A stretch of DNA of 64,000 nt, from NCBI GenBank assembly GCA_028045305.1, contig JAOFTV010000005.1, positions 62,001-126,000 of the forward strand, in the 5' to 3' direction. Within the stretch, counting starts at the first letter, position 1. Every line of letters starts with the position of its first letter. Source of the stretch: Opitutales bacterium. Its GTDB lineage: Bacteria > Verrucomicrobiota > Verrucomicrobiia > Opitutales > Seribacteraceae. Below are positions 18,251 to 27,549 of this stretch, one piece after another. The notes under the pieces are model-generated. The model was not told where the DNA came from and did no database searches. It was given only the letters and a program-made list of their open reading frames with translations. Both the position numbers and the translations under genes were made by a program.

Positions 18251-18996
18251 CAGGAATTAAGCAATCGCCTCATGGTGGAGACTGCCTCAGAAAGTCCATG
18301 CTCAATAGACCGGCAAATAATACTGTGTCCGATATTAAATTCGGTCACCTTATTTAATTTCTTGGCTCCGGTTACATTTTCATAATTGATTCCATGCCCA
18401 GCATTAACCTGCAAGCCAAGGGAAAGCCCTACATCCATGCCCACCTTAAGGGTGGAAAATTCTTTCTCCCGCATTTCTGAATCCGGCCAAGCCCGAGCAA
18501 AGCTCCCCGTGTGTAACTCTACCCAAGGGGATTCTATTTTTGCGGAAGCTTCCAATTGACGGGGATCCGGGTCAATAAACATACTGGTAGGAATATTTTG
18601 CTGGGTAAAAGCCTGGACCGCTTCTCGTGAACGCTGCAAATTACCCACCACATCCAGACCACCCTCAGTGGTTACTTCCATACGGTTTTCTGGAACCAGG
18701 CACACGCTGTCCGGCTTGAGGGAAAGAGCAAGTTCAACCATTTCTGCGGACAAGGAAACTTCCAGATTCAGCCGGGTTTTCTTTCGTTCTAGATACCTTT
18801 GGACATCTTCCACCTGAACATGACGGCGATCCTCTCGAACATGCATGGTGATACCATCCGCACCGGCGTCCTCTGCCAACCAGGCCATGGCAGCTGGATC
18901 AGGCTCAACAAAGCCACCATGGGTGTTAGCTTCGTCCCGATATCTAGCTTGTCGCAAAGTTGCGACATGATCAATATTCACTCCTAATAAAATCAC
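18250..18996 (-). CDS. pdxJ: Pyridoxine 5'-phosphate synthase
   Basis: PdxJ closes the pyridoxine ring from 1-deoxy-D-xylulose 5-phosphate and 3-amino-2-oxopropyl phosphate in the DXP-dependent vitamin B6 pathway. The 248-residue protein begins LLGVNIDHVATLRQARY, a near-exact family signature, and continues with DAGADGITMHVREDRRHV, LNLEVSLS (with the catalytic glutamate), SLFIDPD-like SMFIDPDP and VNAGHGINYENV with the late histidine. The TIM-barrel length is normal. The start is GTG at 18996. It is the first gene of a tightly overlapping minus-strand set with acpS and nnr. Many PLP enzymes lie in this window (glyA, the oxoamine synthase, two aminotransferases). Confidence 0.96.
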   Translation of the reverse strand: MILLGVNIDHVATLRQARYRDEANTHGGFVEPDPAAMAWLAEDAGADGITMHVREDRRHVQVEDVQRYLERKKTRLNLEVSLSAEMVELALSLKPDSVCLVPENRMEVTTEGGLDVVGNLQRSREAVQAFTQQNIPTSMFIDPDPRQLEASAKIESPWVELHTGSFARAWPDSEMREKEFSTLKVGMDVGLSLGLQVNAGHGINYENVTGAKKLNKVTEFNIGHSIICRSIEHGLSEAVSTMRRLLNS

Positions 18997-19017
18997 TCTA
19001 ACAGATAATAGGTTCTT

Positions 19018-19782
19018 TTAGGCCAAACTCAATCGACTTTGCTCAAATGTGTTCGATTGTTCGATCTTTGGTTCCTTCAGAATATTTCGTAGAAAGCGTG
19101 GACGATGATGTTCTGTGGGACCGTGTTCTTCCAAAGCCTTCAAATGAACGGGTGCTCCATATCCCTTATTCGATGCAAATCCATAATGAGGAAATTGGCG
19201 ATCCAGTTGGTGCATTCTTTGATCACGGGTGACCTTGGCCAAAAGAGAGGCCATGGCCACAGCCAAAGAGATGGTATCTCCCTTGATCAATCCCAGGTGA
19301 CGAATTGGTAAGCGCTTCATCGGCCGACCGTCCACCAACACTCGCCACTGCAAATCCTCTGAAACATCCTGAGTAAATAAATCCGCTTCCTGAGACTGAG
19401 AGGGGAACCAAAGCCCCTTGCTTTTTACAGATGCTGCCTCCATTGCCCGTTGCATGGCCAGGCAAGTCGCCCCGACAATGTTATGCTCTTCAATTTCCTC
19501 AACTGTTGCCGAGCCAGTCGCCCCAAAAAGCTTTCCTTCCTCTATCCAGCTATGTATTTTTTGGAAAAGGATATTTCTTTCCGCTTCAGAAAATTGCTTG
19601 GAATCATTTATCTTTTCGACCGCTTTGCGATTTTTTGAGTCAGAAAAAAAAGAACTGGGCAAAATTGTACAACCTGCCACCACCGGACCGGCCAAGCATC
19701 CGCGCCCTGCCTCGTCCACTCCCACAACACCAGGTACTCCTTTGACGAGTTTGCGATCATGAGTCCATCGCGGATTAGGCAT
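19018..19782 (-). CDS. rnhB: Ribonuclease HII
   Basis: RNase HII nicks RNA in RNA-DNA hybrids and removes single ribonucleotides from DNA. The protein (about 254 residues) has VVGVDEAGRGCLAGPVVAGC near residue 22, with the DEAGRG catalytic signature, a WRVLVDG aspartate and the LAVAMASLLAKVTRDQRM block with the last acidic residue. I chose ATG 19782, which overlaps the rnhC stop as TAATG; an upstream start at 19797 (MEKKI) is possible. The protein is longer than most HII enzymes because of an insertion around residues 105-140 (KGLWFPSQSQEADLFTQ). It is immediately downstream of rnhC, so both RNase H2-type enzymes seem to be made from one transcript. Confidence 0.93.
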   Translation of the reverse strand: MPNPRWTHDRKLVKGVPGVVGVDEAGRGCLAGPVVAGCTILPSSFFSDSKNRKAVEKINDSKQFSEAERNILFQKIHSWIEEGKLFGATGSATVEEIEEHNIVGATCLAMQRAMEAASVKSKGLWFPSQSQEADLFTQDVSEDLQWRVLVDGRPMKRLPIRHLGLIKGDTISLAVAMASLLAKVTRDQRMHQLDRQFPHYGFASNKGYGAPVHLKALEEHGPTEHHRPRFLRNILKEPKIEQSNTFEQSRLSLA

Positions 19783-20783
19783 TATTTTCTTCTCCAATTC
19801 GGATTCCAGGCTTTTTTAGCGGGAGGAGTTTTGCCCATCGCCTCATAAGCTGTCTTGAAATGAAGTTTACAAAACTCGCCCATTCGCTCCTCCCCGAGTT
19901 GTTGAAATAATTCCCGGGCCGCCTGTTTGGCTTGAGCACCTGATCCCTTCGGCAAGGTACGCCCGGACAATTCCTCAAGTTTTTTCATTTGTTCGAGCCA
20001 GGTAGCCCGGGCGATAATGGAGGCCGCAGCCACCACCGGATCTTCCTCCGCCTTGGTTCTCATCTGTAAATCAAAGGAGGAATCCTTAACATACTGTTGA
20101 ACCAGCGGCTGCTTAGAAAATTGATCGAGCAGTCCCCATTTTGGCTGCCTGACCTCCAAGGCATCCAAAAGAGCACGGCCATGCAACCAGGCAAGTAACT
20201 TGTTCAAATTCTGTCCAAATTTGTCATAAAGTTCATTGTACTTGAGCATACCAGAATAAGCGGTCTTTACGACCACACCCTGGGTTTCTTTGATCTGCTT
20301 TGCCATTTTAACAATAGCTCCATCCGTTATGGTCTTACTGTCTCGAATACCTGCCTCCATCCACTTTCGTACCATATCTCCATCTGCGACAACACAGGCA
20401 GAAACCACTGGGCCGAACAAATCGCCCTTTCCACTTTCATCCAGACCGGCATGTGGATCAAACCATTCAGGATTATTGACTTCCTCATATCCAAGCAAAA
20501 ATTCACCGGTCACTTCGGGTTCCAAAATATTACTAACAAAATCCTCCGTTTTTCCTCCCTGTACCACGAGTTTGCCACTTTCATAAGCAACCACCTTTAC
20601 ACCATCTCCATTAAAGGCATGCCGGGCGTATGGAACCTCCCGGGTTGGCCAACCCCGCCCCTCTAATGCTGCGCCCAGCTTGTCCATCTGTCCACTGGTC
20701 AATTTGAGGGTGTAGGAGGTTTTCTTTTTTGGTTGCTTACCTGATTGATTATTTGCCGGACTTGCCATTTCACCCTTATCCAT
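19782..20783 (-). CDS. rnhC: Ribonuclease HIII
   Basis: RNase HIII degrades RNA in RNA-DNA hybrids and is related to HII but carries an extra N-terminal substrate-binding domain. Here residues about 20-100 form that TBP-like domain (YTLKLTSGQMDKLGAALEGR), and the catalytic domain follows with HAGLDESGKGDLFGPVV, where DESGKGD is the HIII form of the active-site motif, DSKTI, and the AAASIIARATWLEQM block. The Lys/Arg-rich C-terminus is normal. I chose ATG 20783 (MDKGEMASPANN) because the open frame upstream runs into the divergent mutY gene. Only 33 bases separate the two starts. It overlaps rnhB by one base. Confidence 0.93.
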   Translation of the reverse strand: MDKGEMASPANNQSGKQPKKKTSYTLKLTSGQMDKLGAALEGRGWPTREVPYARHAFNGDGVKVVAYESGKLVVQGGKTEDFVSNILEPEVTGEFLLGYEEVNNPEWFDPHAGLDESGKGDLFGPVVSACVVADGDMVRKWMEAGIRDSKTITDGAIVKMAKQIKETQGVVVKTAYSGMLKYNELYDKFGQNLNKLLAWLHGRALLDALEVRQPKWGLLDQFSKQPLVQQYVKDSSFDLQMRTKAEEDPVVAAASIIARATWLEQMKKLEELSGRTLPKGSGAQAKQAARELFQQLGEERMGEFCKLHFKTAYEAMGKTPPAKKAWNPNWRRK

Positions 20784-20816
20784 GAGAAAGAGAGTTAAAA
20801 AACGCAACAGCCAAGC

Positions 20817-21860
20817 ATGGAAAATTCTCTTAAAACCACATGGATTCAATCCAAAGAAAAGCTCGGGCAATACCGAATTTCACTGCTTAACTGGTTTGAT
20901 GAACAAAGAAGAGATCTTCCTTGGCGACAAGATCCTTCTCTATACAAGACTGTGGTTTCGGAATTTATGCTTCAACAAACAAGGGTATCCACAGTCATTC
21001 CCTATTTTACAAATTGGTTAAATAAATTTCCCGATTTTTATTCTCTCAACCAAGCTGATGAGAAAGATGTTCTCAAAGCCTGGGAAGGATTGGGTTATTA
21101 TTCCCGTGCCCGCAATCTTCACCAATTGTCCAAAACCGCCGCAAACTGGAAACATCCACCAGTGTCTGTAAAAGAGTGGCAGACTCTGCCCGGAGTCGGG
21201 CCCTACATTGCCGCGGCAGTTACCAGTATTTCCTTAGATCAACCTGAGGCTGTTTGCGACGGGAATGTGGTGCGGGTGCTCAGCCGTCTCTTTGCCATTT
21301 CCGAAATTTTTAAGGACGGTGCAACCGCACAGAAAAAACTTCGTCCACTTGCCCAAAAGCTTATTAATTCGGGTCGCCCCGGAGATTATAACCAGGCAGT
21401 CATGGAACTCGGTGCAACGGTATGCCATCGTTCATCTCCCTTGTGCTCAACCTGCCCGATTCTTTCCTACTGTGAGTCGGGCAGACAAGGAGACTGGGCA
21501 GATCGTCCTCAGATCGCCCGCAAAGCAAAAAAAACAGCCAGTATTCGGAGGTACTGGGTTGAGTCCCAAAGCAGCCTGTTAGTCCATGCCTCCAAAAAGA
21601 ATCGACTGCAAGGAGTCTATGAACTGCCCGACAAATTACCTTACTCAGGAAACTTCACGGATCTAAATAGCCAGGTTTTGGCTATCCGTAAGCGAACCAT
21701 TGGTCGTGTCGAATACACCGAGGAAATTCATCAACCACCCCAAATCCCTCTTTTGCCAGATCCCCTACCCCAAGGGTATACCTGGATGAAATGGTCGGAA
21801 CTGGAAAACTTCACTCTCTCAGGTCCTCATCGAAAATGGATTGAGGAACTACGAGACTAG
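20817..21860 (+). CDS. mutY: A/G-specific adenine glycosylase
   Basis: MutY removes adenine mispaired with 8-oxoguanine. The 347-residue protein shows FMLQQTRVSTVIPY with the catalytic glutamate region just before (VVSE), the helix-hairpin-helix LPGVGPYIAAAV (about 123-134), the catalytic aspartate in VCDGNVVRVLSR, and the iron-sulfur cysteines in CHRSSPLCSTCPILSYC (spacing C-X6-C-X2-C-X5-C). The C-terminal NUDIX-like 8-oxoG recognition domain is short but present (SSLLVHASKKNRLQGVYELP). It is transcribed away from rnhC, with a very short shared promoter region. Its 3' end overlaps the convergent small membrane protein gene by 50 bases. Confidence 0.95.
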   Translation: MENSLKTTWIQSKEKLGQYRISLLNWFDEQRRDLPWRQDPSLYKTVVSEFMLQQTRVSTVIPYFTNWLNKFPDFYSLNQADEKDVLKAWEGLGYYSRARNLHQLSKTAANWKHPPVSVKEWQTLPGVGPYIAAAVTSISLDQPEAVCDGNVVRVLSRLFAISEIFKDGATAQKKLRPLAQKLINSGRPGDYNQAVMELGATVCHRSSPLCSTCPILSYCESGRQGDWADRPQIARKAKKTASIRRYWVESQSSLLVHASKKNRLQGVYELPDKLPYSGNFTDLNSQVLAIRKRTIGRVEYTEEIHQPPQIPLLPDPLPQGYTWMKWSELENFTLSGPHRKWIEELRD

Positions 21861-22071
21861 CGATTCCTCCAAAAGTAAAAGATGCAAGGAATAAGAGAGA
21901 CCAAGGTTCCATATAAATAAATCTGCCAAACTTCTTTAAAAAATAGGTGTATGAAAGAAGAAAGATTGAACAAAGCAGGGTGACAAAGGAGGGGCGCTTC
22001 CTGGAGTATTTATAGTACCCCAGACCTATTGCAAAAAAGAGCAAAACACCGAACAATCTTTCAAAACTCAC
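21811..22071 (-). CDS. Small membrane protein
   Basis: An 86-residue ORF starting GTG at 22071, only 14 bases after the mpl stop on the same strand. It is very hydrophobic, with about three membrane segments (LFGVLLFFAIGLGYY; FVTLLCSIFLLSYTYF; WSLLFLASFTFGGIASLVV) separated by basic loops, and no recognised family. The position directly behind mpl and the regular hydrophobic pattern support a real gene. Against it, the last 50 bases overlap the end of mutY on the other strand, and there is no clear ribosome binding site. Confidence 0.5.
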   Translation of the reverse strand: MSFERLFGVLLFFAIGLGYYKYSRKRPSFVTLLCSIFLLSYTYFLKKFGRFIYMEPWSLLFLASFTFGGIASLVVPQSIFDEDLRE

Positions 22072-22085
22072 GGTATACAGGAAGA

Positions 22086-23534
22086 CTAATTTCGAACGAC
22101 TTTCACAAACTCTTGGATGACTCCATCAAAAGATCCATTGGAAAAAAACACCACCATTGATTTGAGTTTCGAAGTACTATCAAATTCATCTCGAAGAAAG
22201 TCTCCAAGTTTGCGGTTGCTCTCAAAGGCATTTGCTTGCCTACCCTTTGCCCTAATAAACTCAACGATCTCTTGGGTATCTATTCTTTTTTCTGGAGCAA
22301 TTCGTTCGGCCCTGTGAACTTGTCCAATCAAGGCATGATCAGCCAAAGCAAGGGACTCCGCGAAACGATCCTGAAAAACATTGGTCACCGCGGTATTACT
22401 ACGGGGTTCAAAACAGGCAATAATTTTTCTGTCTGGCCAACGGGACCGCAGGGATTCCAATGCTCCAGAAATTGCGGTTGGATGATGGGCGAAGTCGGAT
22501 AAGACCAATAAATTTTCCTGGTCTAATAAAACTTCCTGACGGCGCTTTACTCCCCTACAGTTCGAATAATCAATTTCTTTGGCTCCCAAAAATGGATTTT
22601 CAGAAACAGACTGCTGGTCCCGATCAAAAGATTGAACGAGGGACGCGGACAGTATAGCCATCGCTAAATTTCGGGCATTAAACAGACCAGGCATGCCAAA
22701 CCTTATCTGCCTGACCAATTCTCCCCGCCAAACCAGATCAAATTGGCTCCCAGTTATATCTTCCTCAAAGTTGGCAATTACTAAGTCGTTGGATTTTTCC
22801 ACGCCAACAGAAAATACTTCAGTCCATGGAGAATCAGGCAAGGCGAGCAGGTTAGGATCATCTCCATTTCGTAAAACATATCCATTCGATGGAACAATCC
22901 GTAAGAGATGAGAAAAACTGCGTGATATATCTGCCAAGTCCCTAAAAATATCTCCGTGATCAAATTCCAGGTTATTGAGAATCAATATGCGTGGACGATA
23001 ATGGATAAATTTGCTGCGTTTATCAAAAAATGAAGAATCATATTCATCTCCTTCAATTACAAAGGGGGCAGACAAACCACCAAGTTCATTACCAGCAGGC
23101 AGGTCGAGCGGTACTCCTCCGATCAAATAACCAGGATTTATCGCGGATGAGTGTAAGGAATATGCGGTTAGTGCGGTGGTTGTGGTTTTTCCATGAGTTC
23201 CTGCAACCACAATGGAAGGACGGTTTCCAATCAAATCCTCGCCAATTAATTGAGGCAAAGAAACAAATGGAGTCTCTCGATCAATTAAAAGTTTTTCTAC
23301 CTGTGGATTCCCCCGGGAAACTGCATTGCCCACTACCACACGGTCTGGCTGCCAGTTAGTCATTTCTTCTTCAGCAAACCCTTCAAATAATTGAATGCCA
23401 GAATCTTCCAACACCTCGGACATAGGTGGATAAACCCCAGCATCGGAACCCGCCACTTCGTGGCCCATTTTTTTGAGCAATACAGCCGCATTACCCATAG
23501 CCGTCCCACATATTCCAATAAAAAATACCCGCAT
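22086..23534 (-). CDS. mpl: UDP-MurNAc:L-Ala-gamma-D-Glu-meso-DAP ligase
   Basis: Mpl attaches the murein tripeptide recovered from old peptidoglycan back onto UDP-MurNAc, using ATP. The 482-residue protein starts VFFIGICGTAMGNAAVLLKKMGHEVAGSD, the Mur ligase N-terminal Rossmann motif in its Mpl form, and has the ATP loop VVAGTHGKTTTTALTAY near residue 110. VIEGDEYDSSFFDKRSKFIHYRP is an Mpl signature, as is SDFAHHPTAISGAL in the C-terminal domain. It implies that the organism makes and recycles meso-diaminopimelate peptidoglycan. A start at ATG 23534 is clear. It is divergent from purD with an 86-base gap. Confidence 0.94.
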   Translation of the reverse strand: MRVFFIGICGTAMGNAAVLLKKMGHEVAGSDAGVYPPMSEVLEDSGIQLFEGFAEEEMTNWQPDRVVVGNAVSRGNPQVEKLLIDRETPFVSLPQLIGEDLIGNRPSIVVAGTHGKTTTTALTAYSLHSSAINPGYLIGGVPLDLPAGNELGGLSAPFVIEGDEYDSSFFDKRSKFIHYRPRILILNNLEFDHGDIFRDLADISRSFSHLLRIVPSNGYVLRNGDDPNLLALPDSPWTEVFSVGVEKSNDLVIANFEEDITGSQFDLVWRGELVRQIRFGMPGLFNARNLAMAILSASLVQSFDRDQQSVSENPFLGAKEIDYSNCRGVKRRQEVLLDQENLLVLSDFAHHPTAISGALESLRSRWPDRKIIACFEPRSNTAVTNVFQDRFAESLALADHALIGQVHRAERIAPEKRIDTQEIVEFIRAKGRQANAFESNRKLGDFLRDEFDSTSKLKSMVVFFSNGSFDGVIQEFVKVVRN

Positions 23535-23620
23535 AGAAACATTGAAAATAGGGCGGATGGAAGAAAGGCAAAGACAAATTGCCTCGACTTCATCAAATGA
23601 TTCAAGAAAACCAATAGAGA

Positions 23621-24907
23621 ATGAATGAAAAAAACCTTAACATTCTCGTCCTTGGCAGTGGTGGGCGCGAACACACACTTGCCAAAATCTGTTCTCAAAG
23701 TCCCCTCGTTAATGAGGTGTTAGTCGCTCCTGGCAATGGAGGTATCGAGCAGGAATTCCGTGTCCTTCCCGTAGCTGTTGAAGACAACGAAAGTATTTTA
23801 AACATAGCGAAAGCGGAAGAGATCGATCTTGTAGTGGTCGGCCCCGAAGTCCCTCTCTGCAATGGAGTGGTCGACGCCTTGAATGAAGCGGGCGTCCTTG
23901 CTTACGGGCCCAATGCAGCATGCGCAAGACTTGAGGGGAGCAAAGCATTCTCCAAAGACTTTCTTGCCCGACATAACATTCCCACCGCTGAATATGGCAA
24001 TTTTTGCGAGGTTGAACCCGCTCTTGAATATTTACAATCCTGCTCTCTACCCGTGGTGGTAAAAGCTAGTGGTTTGGCCGCCGGTAAGGGTGTGATTATT
24101 TGCAACAGTAAAGAGGAAGCGGAAACAGAGATACACGACATGCTCAGTGGAAATCGTTTTGGTGCAAGCGGAAGCGAAGTGGTGATCGAAGAATTTCTAG
24201 AAGGAGAGGAAGCCTCCCTCCATTTAATTTGTTCAGGTGAAAATTATGTTACTCTGCCAATGAGCCAGGATCATAAAAAGGTTGGCGAAGGAGATACGGG
24301 TCCTAACACCGGGGGAATGGGAGCTTATGCACCCACTTCTTTGGTGAGTCCATCCATGCTTGCCGAATATGAGGTGAGTATCGTTCGTCCAACTTTGGCC
24401 GGATTAAAGTCGGAAGGTATGGAATTTCGCGGAACCCTGTATATTGGATTAATGCTTACGAAATCGGGCCCCAAAGTGTTGGAATTTAATGTTCGCTTTG
24501 GCGATCCCGAAACCCAAGTAATTTTACCCCTGGTCGATCAAGACCTTGTTCCCGTACTTATTTCCTCGGCCAAAGGAGAACCCTTGCCTGAGCAACTCAG
24601 AATAAAACAGGAATTTGCCATGGTAGTCGTATTAGCAAGCAAAGGATATCCCGGGTCTTACCCAAAGGGAGATACAATCACCCAACCCGCCACCCTTCCC
24701 TCTTCCACTCTGCTTATTCATGCTGGAACAACCTCGACTGCCGATGGTTGTGTTGTCAGTTCTGGCGGACGTGTGCTGGGTGCTGTTGGTACTGGTAACA
24801 GCCTACAGGAAGCCAAGGAATCAGCTTACAATTTATGCGAATCCGTTGATTTTTCTTCAAAATATTACCGGAAAGATATTGGATATCGTGAATTTTCCCG
24901 TTCCTAG
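23621..24907 (+). CDS. purD: Phosphoribosylamine-glycine ligase
   Basis: PurD makes glycinamide ribonucleotide, the second step of purine synthesis. The 428-residue protein has the ATP-grasp layout: LVLGSGGREHTLAK at the N-terminus, VVVGPEVPLCNGVVDAL, KAFSKDFLARHNIPTA, VVVKASGLAAGKGVIIC with the nucleotide-binding lysines, VIEEFLEGEEASL, the QDHKKVGEGDTGPNTGGMGAY signature and the metal-binding FNVRFGDPETQ. Length is normal. It is followed 52 bases later by the phosphatase gene and then glyA. GlyA supplies glycine, so the pairing makes metabolic sense. Confidence 0.96.
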   Translation: MNEKNLNILVLGSGGREHTLAKICSQSPLVNEVLVAPGNGGIEQEFRVLPVAVEDNESILNIAKAEEIDLVVVGPEVPLCNGVVDALNEAGVLAYGPNAACARLEGSKAFSKDFLARHNIPTAEYGNFCEVEPALEYLQSCSLPVVVKASGLAAGKGVIICNSKEEAETEIHDMLSGNRFGASGSEVVIEEFLEGEEASLHLICSGENYVTLPMSQDHKKVGEGDTGPNTGGMGAYAPTSLVSPSMLAEYEVSIVRPTLAGLKSEGMEFRGTLYIGLMLTKSGPKVLEFNVRFGDPETQVILPLVDQDLVPVLISSAKGEPLPEQLRIKQEFAMVVVLASKGYPGSYPKGDTITQPATLPSSTLLIHAGTTSTADGCVVSSGGRVLGAVGTGNSLQEAKESAYNLCESVDFSSKYYRKDIGYREFSRS

Positions 24908-24959
24908 GTAGGTTCGCCCTTGCCATTAACTCGTTTGCTGATGAAAGTTAGCAAAGCAG

Positions 24960-25463
24960 ATGGGCAAGAAGAGTCGTACGAAAAAAGAGAAAAAAGAACT
25001 TAAGAAAGTTCTTTTTGTCTGCACGGCAAATGTTTGCAGAAGCCCGATGGCCGAACGTTTATTTGCCAAGGCAATGGACGAAACAAATAGTTCCCAAAAA
25101 ATCCAGGCTTATTCAGCCGGTTTATCGGCAATGGATAGCGATAAAGCATCACAAAATTCGATCGATGCCTGTGAAGAGGTTAATATCGACATTACCGATC
25201 ATCGTAGTTCTAACCTTACACGCACGTCCCTCCAGGAAGCCTCTGTTGTGTTTTGCATGACCGAATCGCACCGTACATTGATAAATATGTACTTCGAACT
25301 ACCCGAAGGCTATCCCATTTTTTTGATGAGAGAATTTTTAGAAGGAGAAACCAAGGAACTCCCAGATCCTTACGGTCAGGATATTAAGGTTTACCGTCAA
25401 TGCAGGGACCGCATGCTCGAGGCGATTCCATCTTTGATAAACTGGGTTGAGAAAAACCTCTAA
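24960..25463 (+). CDS. Low molecular weight protein phosphatase
   Basis: The 167-residue protein has the low-molecular-weight tyrosine phosphatase P-loop VLFVCTANVCRSPMAE, with nucleophile C21 and R27 of the CX5R motif, and the general-acid region LPDPYGQD near residue 138. These enzymes remove phosphate from protein tyrosine or arginine; in polysaccharide systems (Wzb type) they act on tyrosine kinases of chain-length control. The N-terminal 16 residues are unusually rich in Lys and Glu. It lies between purD and glyA on the same strand, 24 bases before glyA. An arsenate-reductase-type role cannot be excluded, but the DPYG motif favours a phosphatase. Confidence 0.88.
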   Translation: MGKKSRTKKEKKELKKVLFVCTANVCRSPMAERLFAKAMDETNSSQKIQAYSAGLSAMDSDKASQNSIDACEEVNIDITDHRSSNLTRTSLQEASVVFCMTESHRTLINMYFELPEGYPIFLMREFLEGETKELPDPYGQDIKVYRQCRDRMLEAIPSLINWVEKNL

Positions 25464-25487
25464 ATTTTTAGTCTTTATCTACATAAC

Positions 25488-26780
25488 ATGACGATCAAAA
25501 CTGATACACCATCCACCCTTCTTTCTTCCACGCTGGACGCACGTTCCCTTTCTGAGATTGATCCTCAAATCCACCAAGCAATCGAACAGGAGAGACAAAG
25601 ACAACAATCCCATATTGAACTAATTGCATCCGAAAACTTTACCCTGCCTGCAATTATCGAAGCAACAGGTAGTATATTGACCAACAAATACGCCGAAGGA
25701 TACCCCGCCAAAAGATACTATGGAGGTTGCGAACATGTTGATGTAGCTGAAAGTTTGGCGATTGAAAGGGCCAAGCGGCTTTTTGGAGCAGACCATGCAA
25801 ATGTACAGCCGCACTCTGGCAGCCAAGCCAATACCGCAGTTTACTTTGCCATGCTCCAACCGGGTGACAAGATTCTTACTATGAGTCTGCAGGACGGGGG
25901 ACACCTCACCCATGGGCATCCCAAAAATTGCAGTGGCATGCTGTACGAAGTAATTAATTACGGAGTCGACACTGCCACTGGCAGAATTGATTACGACTCC
26001 ATCGAGGCTTTGGCAGAAAAAGAAAAACCAAAGCTCATTACGGTTGGAGCTTCTGCCTATTCGAGAACGATTGATTTTGAGCGAATGGGTAAGATTGCCC
26101 GAGCCCACGATGCACTACTACTAGCTGACATTGCACATATTGCCGGATTGGTTGCTGCTGGGCTACATCCATCTCCCGTGCCCCATGCAGACTTTGTTAC
26201 CACAACCACTCACAAAACCCTGCGAGGTCCGCGGGGAGGATTAATTCTTTGTAAAGAACAGCATGCAAAAGCCATTGATTCCTCAGTTTTTCCCGGAAAC
26301 CAAGGTGGTCCGCTAATGCATGTAATAGCAGCTAAAGCTACCTGTTTTCAGGAAGCTGGAAAATCGGAATTTGTCGATTACCAAAAACAAGTAATAACAA
26401 ACGCCAGTGCAATGGCCAATGCCTTGTCTGGTCATGGGTTTCATGTCGTAAGTGGGGGCACGGATAATCACCTACTCCTCTTAGACCTTCGACCATCCCA
26501 TCCTGAGATGACCGGCAAGGTTGCACAGCTTGCACTCGAAGGAGCCAACCTTACATTAAATAGAAATACAGTTCCGGCAGAGACACGAAGTCCATTCCAA
26601 ACCAGTGGTTTGCGCATTGGAACACCTGCAGTTACCTCTAGGGGCATGAAAGTGGAGGATATGGAAATTATTGCGGAAATTATTTACGAAATTTTGCAAG
26701 CTCCAGATGATATGTCCATGCTTGAACTACAAAAAGAGAAGTCACTTGCTCTTTGTGGAAGGTTTCCTTTACCCTATTGA
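25488..26780 (+). CDS. glyA: Serine hydroxymethyltransferase
   Basis: GlyA interconverts serine and glycine with tetrahydrofolate, feeding one-carbon units and purine synthesis. The 430-residue PLP enzyme shows [15 protein letters not shown], the [20 protein letters not shown] block, [15 protein letters not shown], the cofactor aspartate and histidine in [19 protein letters not shown], and the Schiff-base lysine in [14 protein letters not shown]. The substrate-binding arginine lies in [17 protein letters not shown]. Length is normal. It follows the phosphatase gene closely. After it comes a 31-base gap and the pseudopilin gene. Confidence 0.96.
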   Translation: MTIKTDTPSTLLSSTLDARSLSEIDPQIHQAIEQERQRQQSHIELIASENFTLPAIIEATGSILTNKYAEGYPAKRYYGGCEHVDVAESLAIERAKRLFGADHANVQPHSGSQANTAVYFAMLQPGDKILTMSLQDGGHLTHGHPKNCSGMLYEVINYGVDTATGRIDYDSIEALAEKEKPKLITVGASAYSRTIDFERMGKIARAHDALLLADIAHIAGLVAAGLHPSPVPHADFVTTTTHKTLRGPRGGLILCKEQHAKAIDSSVFPGNQGGPLMHVIAAKATCFQEAGKSEFVDYQKQVITNASAMANALSGHGFHVVSGGTDNHLLLLDLRPSHPEMTGKVAQLALEGANLTLNRNTVPAETRSPFQTSGLRIGTPAVTSRGMKVEDMEIIAEIIYEILQAPDDMSMLELQKEKSLALCGRFPLPY

Positions 26781-26811
26781 TTTAAAACTAAGAACTAAAG
26801 TCTAGCACATC

Positions 26812-27528
26812 ATGAAAAAAAATAATTCTCACCGTAAAGGGTTCACACTGATCGAGCTTCTCGTTGTTATTACCATCATCGGAATATTGGCAGGCATAGC
26901 TTTTGTAGGTTTTGGAGATGTATTTGGAACTGCTGGTCGCACCGCAGCTCAAAAAAATCTCAAAACCGTTTATGAGAGCTTAGCAGCAAAAACCCGTAAT
27001 TTCCCCACTACTGATGATGTAGGATCGGCCGAAGAATTTGCTGCGTGGTTCCGCAAAAAAACCAAGGATACCAGACCCGAACTTTGGTTTCTTCCGGACG
27101 ACGAAATGGTTGTCGAACTCAACGAAGATGGTAGCGACGGTGTGCCTGCAAACATTCCAGCTGATGGAAGCGAATTTACAGCATCCCAAAAAGAAGCACT
27201 TGGCTATGCAGTAGCGGTTCCCCGTTCTGGTGATGCCAAAAGCCGCAGTTTCGTCACTAATTTAGAAAGTGGCCCCTTCCCTATCATGTGGACTGCAGGA
27301 TTGGAAGGGCAACGCTGGAGCGACAACTCGCCATGGGCCGGTGAAGGCGGGCATGTACTTTTCAGTGATGGTACAGTGAGATGGTTTGAAGAAACTTCCA
27401 AAAATGATACCGGTGTTTTCACCAAAGCTGTAGACAAAGGAGAAGATGTTCCGGAATCTTTTGAAAGTACTGAATCGATTACGGATGCGGTGCCTTCATC
27501 ATGGGAGATTTACGACGGTCGGAAGTAA
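26812..27528 (+). CDS. Type IV pilin-like (pseudopilin) protein
   Basis: The 238-residue protein has a short basic leader and the prepilin peptidase motif KGFTLIELLVVITIIGILAGIAF (cleavage after G10), followed by the hydrophobic N-terminal helix of type II secretion pseudopilins and type IV pilins. The remainder is a globular domain with GEGGHVLFSDGTVRWF near residue 180, a pattern also seen in the many H-X9-DG prepilin-like proteins of Verrucomicrobiota and Planctomycetota. No prepilin peptidase or secretion genes are nearby, so it probably uses a system encoded elsewhere. Function beyond membrane-tethered surface or secretion role is unknown. Confidence 0.85.
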   Translation: MKKNNSHRKGFTLIELLVVITIIGILAGIAFVGFGDVFGTAGRTAAQKNLKTVYESLAAKTRNFPTTDDVGSAEEFAAWFRKKTKDTRPELWFLPDDEMVVELNEDGSDGVPANIPADGSEFTASQKEALGYAVAVPRSGDAKSRSFVTNLESGPFPIMWTAGLEGQRWSDNSPWAGEGGHVLFSDGTVRWFEETSKNDTGVFTKAVDKGEDVPESFESTESITDAVPSSWEIYDGRK

Positions 27529-27549
27529 TCTCACAATTTCTACACTTAC

